Shown here: piece by piece, positions 7,306 to 11,607 of the stretch
Position numbering within the stretch: position 1 is the stretch's first letter
How the letters are laid out: the number at the start of each line of letters is the position of its first letter
From: JASLBX01 sp035762665
GTDB lineage: Bacteria; Actinomycetota; Actinomycetes; Jiangellales; Jiangellaceae
DNA: 11,607 nucleotides
NCBI GenBank assembly: GCA_035762665.1
Contig: DASTNZ010000198.1
Span: 1 to 11,607 of the forward strand
Direction of reading: 5' to 3'
The notes under the pieces: model-generated
Seen by the model: the letters and a program-made list of their open reading frames with translations, nothing else
Databases searched by the model: none
Told to the model about the DNA's origin: nothing
Made by a program: the position numbers and the translations under genes

Positions 7306-7324
7306 GTGCCCTGCCATAGGGCAC
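7306..7324 (-). other. Perfect 7-base hairpin between the 76-residue gene and the propeller gene
   Basis: GTGCCCT (7306-7312) and AGGGCAC (7318-7324) pair perfectly around a 5-base loop. The site is about 100 bases after the stop of the small gene and 80 bases before the propeller ATG. There is no T-tract. It may be a terminator for the upstream unit, an mRNA processing or leader structure, or a protein-binding dyad. The rest of 7225-7425 shows no gene I can support. Confidence 0.4.
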
Positions 7325-7425
7325 AACCGCACTCTAGCCGGGTTGAACTCTCGCGTACCCCGAACGAGAAATTCTCCAGCTCGTAAGGCTGACAACGCGC
7401 CCGCCGCCGCCCTCGACCTGGGCTG

Positions 7426-7656
7426 CTATTTCCTCGGGTATCCACGAAGTAGCGGCACAGCCGACCACCCGTACTCCTTTGGGTCGACCGGCCGTGACGC
7501 GGCGCGCGACAGCCAGGCGTCCCGGAACTCCGCAATGAGACGACGCAGCGACGCCTCGTCAGTACTGCGCCGTGCGGGCAACGGTGTTGCCGGCGCGGAA
7601 GTCCGTGGGCTCGATGACGCAGTTCGAACATCTGTGGGTTGGGTCGTGCCGTGCAT
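7426..7656 (-). CDS. Small 76-residue protein of unknown function, downstream of the SARP-like gene
   Basis: The start is the ATG at 7654-7656, preceded by a textbook GGAGG (7662-7666) with a 5-base spacer, which is the best ribosome binding site in this part of the window. The protein begins MHGTTQPTDVRTASSSPRTS, a Ser/Thr/Pro/Ala-rich and probably disordered tract of about 30 residues. A basic amphipathic helix follows (ASLRRLIAEFRDAWLSRAA, about residues 36-54). The C-terminus is VDPKEYGWSAVPLLRGYPRK. There is no signal peptide or membrane segment. I do not recognise a family. The gene follows the regulator stop (7753) by 96 bases on the same strand and may be cotranscribed. The open frame extends upstream to 7716, but the ribosome binding site decides for 7656. 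Confidence 0.7.
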   Translation of the reverse strand: MHGTTQPTDVRTASSSPRTSAPATPLPARRSTDEASLRRLIAEFRDAWLSRAASRPVDPKEYGWSAVPLLRGYPRK

Positions 7657-7752
7657 GGTTGCCTCCGAGTAGCGGTAGTTGACGGCATCAACGATGCGCC
7701 GCAACCCCTGCGGCAACCTTGTGCAAACCTTGCGGTGACATTGCGCCTCGCC

Positions 7753-8499
7753 TCAGCGCTTGCCGAGGAGGTTGGCGTGGGCGCGCTGCAATTCCGGGCC
7801 CGGATCTGTCCCCAACTGCTCGCGCAGCGTCGTGCGAAGCCCTTCGTATGCGGTCAACGCCTCGGCGGGGTTGCCACGGGCGTTGAGGGTCTGGATCAAC
7901 ACAAGGTGTCCGCTCTCGCGCAAAGGAGAGAGCTCAACCAGCCGCCGCGCCGCTCGCTCGGCACTGGCCAACTCTGTGCCACCGAGGCCAAGGCAGGCAC
8001 GAGCGTAACTCTCGAGCGCATGCAGATGCAGATCGTCCAAGCGGTTCCGCCATTCATCCGCCCACCAGGTCTCGGCCTCGGGAAGGAACCGCCGCCGGCT
8101 GACCAGCATCGCCGTCAACGCAGGTGCCCATGCCCGCTGCCAATCACCAAGCGCGACCGCGGATTGTGCCACATGCAGCCCAGCAAGTGCGGTCTCGACG
8201 TCCACCGTGGAGCCTTCGGGCAACACGATGCTGAGTTGACCACGTCCTCGCACCTGGTCACCGAGCACTGTCCTTACCCGGGAAAGCAGCACGGTAAGGG
8301 CGCTGCTGCGCGTCGCAGGCTCCTGGCGCCACAGCGCCTCCAGGAGCTCATCGCGTGCGACCGGCGCCGGCCGGCGCAATACCAGGTAGGCCACCAGCAG
8401 CCGGCCGAGCCGGCCCGGTAACGCATCGTCGAGCCGCGCGCCGTCGTCACGCACCAGGGCGAAATGACCACACAGTTGAACCCGAACCGGGCTTGACAT
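7753..8499 (-). CDS. Short SARP-type transcriptional regulator (winged helix plus BTAD)
   Basis: The 248-residue product has an OmpR/PhoB-like winged-helix DNA-binding domain at about residues 5-95 (VRVQLCGHFALVRDDG, LLVAYLVLRR, ALTVLLSRVRTVLG). A bacterial transcriptional activator domain follows at about 98-246 (RRLVELSPLRESGHLVLIQ, then NPAEALTAYEGLRTTLREQLG and DPGPELQ near the end). That is the layout of small SARP regulators such as ActII-ORF4 and RedD, which bind direct heptamer repeats and recruit RNA polymerase, often in specialised-metabolite clusters. No NB-ARC or TPR extension is present. The ATG is at 8497-8499; the only purine-rich tract upstream (GGGAG) is about 15 bases away, so translation may be weak or leaderless. 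It diverges from the DUF1059 gene and leads the minus-strand series. No biosynthetic gene cluster is visible here, so its target is unknown. Confidence 0.88.
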   Translation of the reverse strand: MSSPVRVQLCGHFALVRDDGARLDDALPGRLGRLLVAYLVLRRPAPVARDELLEALWRQEPATRSSALTVLLSRVRTVLGDQVRGRGQLSIVLPEGSTVDVETALAGLHVAQSAVALGDWQRAWAPALTAMLVSRRRFLPEAETWWADEWRNRLDDLHLHALESYARACLGLGGTELASAERAARRLVELSPLRESGHLVLIQTLNARGNPAEALTAYEGLRTTLREQLGTDPGPELQRAHANLLGKR

Positions 8500-8538
8500 G
8501 TGACAATCGTGCCGCTCCCGCCGGGGCTGCGCTATACC
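8494..8538. promoter_or_regulatory. Divergent promoter/operator region between the SARP-like and DUF1059 genes
   Basis: TGACATG (8494-8500) and TGACAAT (8501-8507) are a 7-base-phased direct repeat overlapping the regulator start codon. Heptamer direct repeats are the kind of site SARPs bind, so autoregulation is possible. TATACC at 8533-8538 is a plausible -10 for the plus-strand gene, but no good -35 sits 17-18 bases before it. The perfect TTGACA at 8493-8498 has no matching -10 at normal spacing. Confidence 0.35.
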
Positions 8539-8598
8539 CTGAGGTCAAAGGACGTAGCCCCGAGAAGGCTCCGCGCTCAGCGTTGGAAAGGGGCCGGC

Positions 8599-8763
8599 AT
8601 GGCCGCACAGATCACCTGCGAATGCGGCTACATCGCACGCAGCACGGACACGGACGCCGTTGTGGTCGCGATTGAAAAGCACCTGGGAGAAGACCATCCG
8701 GAAATGGCCAAGACGGTGAGCCACGACGAAATCCGTAGCTGGGCAGAATTCGTGCCCGACTGA
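8599..8763 (+). CDS. DUF1059 small putative metal-binding protein
   Basis: The ATG at 8599 follows GAAAGGGG (8585-8592) with a 6-base gap; the open frame to the left (to 8500) is non-coding in character. The product is 54 residues and begins MAAQITCECGYIARS. The family pattern is clear: a CxCG knuckle (Cys7, Cys9), a short helix, then H(L)xEDHPE with His27 and His31, the likely metal ligands. DUF1059 members are small cytosolic proteins of unconfirmed function, common in actinobacteria. The size is typical and nothing seems damaged. It is transcribed away from the SARP-like gene. Confidence 0.85.
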   Translation: MAAQITCECGYIARSTDTDAVVVAIEKHLGEDHPEMAKTVSHDEIRSWAEFVPD

Positions 8764-8807
8764 ACGAATCGCATGTGCCTCCGCAGCGACGCCGATGCCA
8801 GCCCACG

Positions 8808-8980
8808 CTGCGACGCCACCAGGTCGCACGTTAGACGGGCGACGAGTTGCACGTCACCGTCGAGGGCGGGTGACTGGTACTTACCCCTGCCGAGGACCCG
8901 CTCGAGGCGCTTATCGGCTCCGGTCCAGGATTAAGTGCCGCGACAACCTCGAGGCGTTGAGGGACGAGTGGGAAAGGTAG
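8808..8980 (+). pseudogene. vapB: Decayed AbrB-type VapB antitoxin
   Basis: Read piecewise, the segment gives LRRHQVAR, a stop (TAG 8832-8834), TGDELHVTVEGG, a stop (TGA 8871-8873), LVLTPAEDPLEALIGSG, and after a one-base frame change near 8943, DNLEALRDEWER and TAG at 8978-8980. TGDEL, VEGGxLVL and the LRDEWER end are hallmarks of AbrB/SpoVT-fold antitoxins paired with PIN toxins. The TGA stands where these proteins usually have Arg, so a single C-to-T change of CGA explains it. The N-terminal third is not recognisable before 8808. The protein cannot be made intact. It overlaps the toxin start by 13 bases, the usual vapBC layout. Confidence 0.65.
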
Positions 8981-9162
8981 TCCTCGACGCCAGCGTCATC
9001 CTCGCGCTCTTCGATCCAGAGGATGCTCTCCATAAGCCCGCCAGTCGTGTTGTGCGCGACCATCGGCAATCCCATGCACAATTCGTGCTACCAGCGACGG
9101 TGCTGGCCGAAATCCTCGTCGGCGCTGCACGCCGCGGACGTGACGAACTCGAAACTTTCTGA
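8968..9162 (+). pseudogene. vapC: Truncated VapC-type PIN-domain toxin (first half only)
   Basis: From the GTG at 8968, with GAGGG a few bases before it and inside the antitoxin end, the frame encodes 64 residues. It starts VGKVVLDASVILALFDPED, containing the first catalytic Asp (Asp7). PATVLAEILVGAARRG follows, with the second acidic residue (Glu48). VapC toxins are Mg-dependent ribonucleases of about 130 residues. Here the TGA at 9160-9162 ends the frame after ELETF, and I could not find the C-terminal half with its later Asp residues in any frame of 9163-9340. The active site is therefore incomplete and the product should be inactive. Together with the broken antitoxin it marks a dead vapBC locus. 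Confidence 0.75.
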
Positions 9163-9301
9163 GCCAGCACGCGTCGACGACAAACGAGGTGACTTCACAT
9201 TCCGCTGCGACGAAGCAAGTCGGGCACGTCTTCCTGGCACGCCTGGGCGCCCGCTTCGTCGTTGCTGCCGTACGCCAACACTGAAAAGCGAGACCGCAAT
9301 G

Positions 9302-9315
9302 TGACACGCTTGTCA
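9302..9315. promoter_or_regulatory. TGACA-N4-TGTCA palindrome before the hydrolase gene, possible operator
   Basis: TGACA (9302-9306) and TGTCA (9311-9315) form a perfect 5-base inverted repeat with a CGCT spacer. It lies 30 bases before the preferred TTG start at 9346 and would sit inside the coding region if the GTG at 9301 were used. The arrangement resembles sites for dimeric TetR- or MarR-type repressors. No such repressor gene is adjacent. Confidence 0.35.
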
Positions 9316-9345
9316 AGATCAGCTGTGGGCTGGGAGGCGGCGCCG

Positions 9346-10317
9346 TTGAGGTACGACGACTGGGGAGAGCGGACGCACCGCTGGGCCGGGATCCGGAGCG
9401 AAACGCTGGACGTCGGCGGCACCTCGGCACACGTGCTCCTCGCCGAGGCGAGTCCCGACGCGCCGCCCGGTGCGCCAACACACCTGCTGCTCCACACGAT
9501 GACCAGTGGTGCCTCGATGTGGCTCGACGTGATCAACCCGCTCACCGCCCTCGGCCCAGTGATCGCTCCAGACCTGCCGGGAGCGGTGCTCGGCGAAACC
9601 GAGGCGCCGATCCCGCGGGCCGGCAAGGCGGCACCGAGCGCCCGGTTCGTCCGGGCACTGACCTCAGTACTCGGATTGGACCGGGTCGTCCTGCACGGCT
9701 GGTCGATGGGCGGACTGGTGGCACTGTTGGTCGCGGCGGACTCGTCAGCACGGGTCAGCGGCCTGGTGCTGGCCGGCGCACCGCTGCCGGTACCGATGAC
9801 CACCGCCGAACGCCTCGGCTGGCGGACCCTGGGCCGGGCCGGCCTGGTGGCCGGGACAGCGCTGGCCCGAGTCGCCGTCAGAATCGGCGGCTCGCGGGTG
9901 GCCACGATGAAGTCGCGGTACACCGATCCGGATCGACTGTCTGATCGGATCAACGCCGCCGGCGGGAATCCGTCCCGCTGCTCGCGGGAGTTCTTCGCCT
10001 TGCTCAGCGAGCAATTGAAACAGCTCAGCGCCATGCCCAGCCGAATGGACGTCTTCGTCCTCGCCTTCGCCTCGGTGTTCGACGCGATCCTGGTCGATCA
10101 GCGCCGGACCGTAGCCGCGATCGAGCGGGTTGAGGCTCCGACGCTCGTCCTGTGGGGCGACCAGGACCCGTTCGTCGAACAACCGACGATTGACCGACTC
10201 GCCGCGCTACGTCCCGACTGGCAACTCGAGGAGTTTTCCGGGGTCGGGCATCTACTGCCGGTCGAAGTGCCAGACGACTACGTCCGCGCGGTCGGGGCGT
10301 GGTTGGCCGGCCGTTGA
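9346..10317 (+). CDS. Alpha/beta-fold hydrolase, intact triad
   Basis: The preferred start is the TTG at 9346, because GGAGG (9333-9337) lies 8 bases before it and the protein then opens with RYDDWGERTHRWAG. In-frame GTG codons at 9301 and 9325 are alternatives with weaker ribosome binding sites. The 323-residue product contains an oxyanion-region strand (HLLLHTMTSGASMW), FAPDLPG-like IAPDLPGAVLG, and nucleophile elbow HGWSMGG with Ser120. A helical cap region follows, then LVLWGDQDPF with the catalytic Asp (about 274) and SGVGHLLPVE with His302. The oxyanion motif has HT where many relatives have HG. Members of this superfamily are esterases, lipases or C-C hydrolases; nothing here fixes the substrate. 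It shows no close similarity to the broken hydrolase at 3357. It stands between the dead vapBC pair and an amidohydrolase remnant. Confidence 0.88.
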   Translation: MRYDDWGERTHRWAGIRSETLDVGGTSAHVLLAEASPDAPPGAPTHLLLHTMTSGASMWLDVINPLTALGPVIAPDLPGAVLGETEAPIPRAGKAAPSARFVRALTSVLGLDRVVLHGWSMGGLVALLVAADSSARVSGLVLAGAPLPVPMTTAERLGWRTLGRAGLVAGTALARVAVRIGGSRVATMKSRYTDPDRLSDRINAAGGNPSRCSREFFALLSEQLKQLSAMPSRMDVFVLAFASVFDAILVDQRRTVAAIERVEAPTLVLWGDQDPFVEQPTIDRLAALRPDWQLEEFSGVGHLLPVEVPDDYVRAVGAWLAGR

Positions 10318-10463
10318 TACAACCGCGAGACCGCGCCAGCGCGACGAGGCGACCGTGGCAGGCTCTGTGCCCAACGCGGCTCAGCACGCCGCGTCTGCGG
10401 CTGCGATTCCCGCAAGCACGGCACTTGACAGCATGGCCGAACCGGACGTGCGCCTGATGTTGG

Positions 10464-10727
10464 TTGCACGGCGAAGTCCGACCTGTGCCACGTGGGCTCG
10501 TCGTGCGCCCCGCTGAGTCGTTCGTGGTACGGGCGAAGGATTCCTTCTCGGCGCAGGAGTACACGCCGTTCGAGGGCATGGAACTCAGCGGCAAGGTTCG
10601 TCAAACCTACGTGCGGGGACGGCAGATCCTCCGCGACGGCAACGTCGTCGGAACCCCCACCGGCCGCTACGTGTCCCGACCGACCCGTCCTGCCGGCGCA
10701 CCGGGTGGCGAGCGCGATGGCGTTTAG
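10464..10727 (+). pseudogene. C-terminal remnant of an allantoinase/dihydropyrimidinase-type amidohydrolase
   Basis: The frame reads GEVRP, then LVVRPAESFVVRAKDSFSA, AQEYTPFEGMELSGKVRQ and TYVRGRQILRDG, ending GRYVSRP before a TAG at 10725-10727. SFVVRAxDSFS, YTPFEGMEL and VRGRxxxxDG are the end of cyclic amidohydrolases (allantoinase, dihydropyrimidinase, hydantoinase), corresponding to the small composite beta domain. Only about 75 residues of an expected 440-480 remain; the metal-binding TIM barrel is gone and a TGA at 10455 closes the frame upstream. The usual GxDADLVV stretch before LVVRP appears shortened. There is no promoter or ribosome binding site. This is a gene scrap, probably left by deletion or recombination. 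Which enzyme of the family it was cannot be decided from this fragment. Confidence 0.75.
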
Positions 10728-10869
10728 GCGGAGCCGTCAGTGGCGACTGGACGCCTGGTGTCTACGTTGCCCGCCAGGGTGTTGAGGCCGAGATTTCTGC
10801 CAGGGGTCGACGGACTCGGCGACCATGCGGGCGAACCGCGGCCCAGCGTAAGAAGGCCGAACTTCAAGC
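10728..10869. other. Intergenic stretch with no supported gene
   Basis: Between the amidohydrolase scrap and the promoter of the last gene I find no ribosome binding site with a matching start, no RNA gene and no repeat. A minus-strand frame is open here as part of a long run opposite the DUF222 gene (10724-11530), but it is better explained as the antisense shadow of a GC-rich gene. Confidence 0.4.
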
Positions 10870-10899
10870 TTGTGTCGTACGGGTGTTTCGGTGTAGTGT
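10870..10899 (+). promoter_or_regulatory. Candidate promoter of the DUF222 gene
   Basis: TTGTGT (10870-10875) and TAGTGT (10894-10899) are separated by 18 bases. TAGnnT is a common actinobacterial -10 form, and the local sequence is AT-richer than its surroundings. Transcription from about 10907 would give a leader of roughly 120 bases before the ATG at 11030. Confidence 0.45.
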
Positions 10900-10962
10900 A
10901 TGGGTAACGAGGCGAGGCTGATAGCCGCCAGAGTTTGAGTTCGATTGAGTGCCGATGTGACC

Positions 10963-10983
10963 GGTCCGGTTCAGACCCGGACC
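10963..10983 (+). other. Leader hairpin of the DUF222 gene
   Basis: GGTCCGG (10963-10969) and CCGGACC (10977-10983) form a perfect 7-base stem with a 7-base loop. It lies about 47 bases before the start codon, within the predicted untranslated leader. It does not cover the ribosome binding site, so it could be a partial terminator, a stability element or a protein-binding dyad. Confidence 0.45.
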
Positions 10984-11029
10984 ACCCGCCGTTCTGTCGT
11001 TGCGGTTCCACTCCGAAAGGGTGTTGGTC

Positions 11030-11607
11030 ATGTCGGCCGCCACTCCCCCGCCGTACCCGCCGGGTCCGGGCACGCCCGAGGATCCTGGTACGCACGGGGC
11101 GCCCGGTGTCCCGGTTCCGGTGCCGGAGGAGTTGGCGGTGGCGCCGCCGGGGGCGGTGCTGGCCGGGATGCTCGAGGACGTCGATGTGGAGCGGGTGTCC
11201 GGTCACGACACCGTCGAGGTGATGTGTGCGGAGTATCGGCTGTTGTGCCGGCAGCAGGCCCGGTTCTACCGGGCGGTGCTGGAGACCGGGTCCCGCAAAC
11301 CGTTCTCGATCACCACGGTGCAGCGGGTGACCGCGCCGGGCGAGTTCGCGGCCGAGGAGGCGCGGGCCGCGCTGGTGTGGTCCCGCACCCGGGCCGAGCG
11401 GGCGTTCGGCTTCGCGCTGGACATCTTCTGCCGGCTGCCGGTGCTGGGCAAGGGCATGCTGGCCGGCAGGTTGGACGAGCCCCGGGCGCGGGCCTTCGTG
11501 GACTGGACGGCCGGGCTCACCGACGCCCAAGCCGCCACCGTGTGCGCCCGGCTGCTGCCCGAGGCGCCGGCGTTGATGGTCGGCGAGCTGATCGACCGGA
11601 TCAAACG
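11030..11607 (+). CDS. DUF222 / HNH endonuclease-family (13E12-type) protein, 3' partial
   Basis: The ATG at 11030 follows GAAAGG (11015-11020) with a 9-base gap and opens a frame with no stop to the window end (192 whole codons plus two bases). Residues 1-40 are a Pro/Gly-rich, probably flexible leader. The rest is helical and matches the DUF222 region of the actinobacterial 13E12-type proteins: YRLLCRQQARFYRAVLE, TAPGEFAAEEARAALVWS, RTRAERAFGFALDI, MLAGRLDEPRARAFVDW and LTDAQAATVCARLL. In this family a C-terminal HNH nuclease motif normally follows some 250 residues later, here outside the window. The genes are often multicopy and linked to recombination or mobile DNA, but their exact function is not established. 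Family call is good; the HNH part is expected, not seen. Confidence 0.85.
   Translation, partial: MSAATPPPYPPGPGTPEDPGTHGAPGVPVPVPEELAVAPPGAVLAGMLEDVDVERVSGHDTVEVMCAEYRLLCRQQARFYRAVLETGSRKPFSITTVQRVTAPGEFAAEEARAALVWSRTRAERAFGFALDIFCRLPVLGKGMLAGRLDEPRARAFVDWTAGLTDAQAATVCARLLPEAPALMVGELIDRIK

Noticed and set aside
7225..7395. Extended N-terminus of the propeller protein up to 7395
   Set aside because: The added residues lack signal-like or conserved sequence, whereas the ATG at 7224 has a G-rich ribosome binding site and is followed at once by a signal peptide.
7639..8421. Plus-strand open frame opposite the SARP-like gene
   Set aside because: No family features; the minus strand has clear winged-helix and BTAD motifs.
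8493..8538. TTGACA (8493) plus TATACC (8533) as a standard promoter
   Set aside because: The spacer is 34 bases, twice the normal length.
9195..10034. 279-codon minus-strand open frame opposite the second hydrolase
   Set aside because: Ser/Arg/Ala/Pro-rich shadow; the plus strand has a complete hydrolase with triad motifs.
10724..11530. 268-codon minus-strand open frame at the right end
   Set aside because: Mostly opposite the DUF222 gene and rich in His/Arg/Gly/Pro; no start signal or recognisable domain.
1..11607. tRNA, rRNA, CRISPR array, transposase or integrase
   Set aside because: Scanned by eye for CCA-ended cloverleaves, regularly spaced repeats and recombinase motifs; none found, though short RNAs could be missed without a covariance search.

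Overview
The window is GC-rich DNA with strong G/C preference at third codon positions, GTG/TTG starts and hairpins without U-tracts. Together with a SARP-type regulator, a secreted M36 protease with a PxKF-like tail, an AbrB/PIN toxin-antitoxin remnant and a DUF222/HNH (13E12-type) gene, this points to a chromosomal accessory region of an actinomycete. I cannot name the genus from sequence alone.

Layout. (1) 1-2519, plus strand: the 3' part of a secreted fungalysin-type metalloprotease, followed by a strong stem-loop. (2) 2700-4300, plus strand: a two-gene unit encoding an excisionase-type HTH protein and an alpha/beta hydrolase. The genes are translationally coupled by a 4-base ATGA overlap, and the hydrolase carries a frameshift. 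Two diverged 68-base direct repeats (2708-2775 and 4230-4297) bracket the unit. (3) 4371-5303, minus strand: a visibly AT-richer gene for a coiled-coil, four-helix membrane protein of unknown function. (4) 5386-8499, minus strand: a possible transcription unit made of a short SARP-like regulator, a 76-residue unknown protein with a very good ribosome binding site, and a secreted PQQ-type beta-propeller protein of the polyvinyl-alcohol-dehydrogenase-like family. In the same frame beyond the propeller stop lies a further stretch ending in a membrane helix, interrupted by one TGA. (5) 8599-9162, plus strand: a small DUF1059 protein, then a decayed vapBC toxin-antitoxin pair (antitoxin with in-frame stops and a frameshift, toxin cut to its first half). 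(6) 9346-10727, plus strand: an intact alpha/beta hydrolase preceded by an operator-like palindrome, then the C-terminal scrap of an allantoinase/dihydropyrimidinase-type amidohydrolase. (7) 10870-11607, plus strand: promoter, leader hairpin and the first 192 codons of a DUF222/HNH-family gene that runs off the window.

How the genes work together: the only groups with real positional evidence are the HTH/hydrolase pair and, less firmly, the SARP, small protein and propeller series. Four loci are broken (hydrolase frameshift, vapB, vapC, amidohydrolase), and one more (the post-propeller stretch) may be. The segment therefore looks like a zone of gene turnover. I see no tRNA, rRNA, CRISPR array, transposase or integrase.
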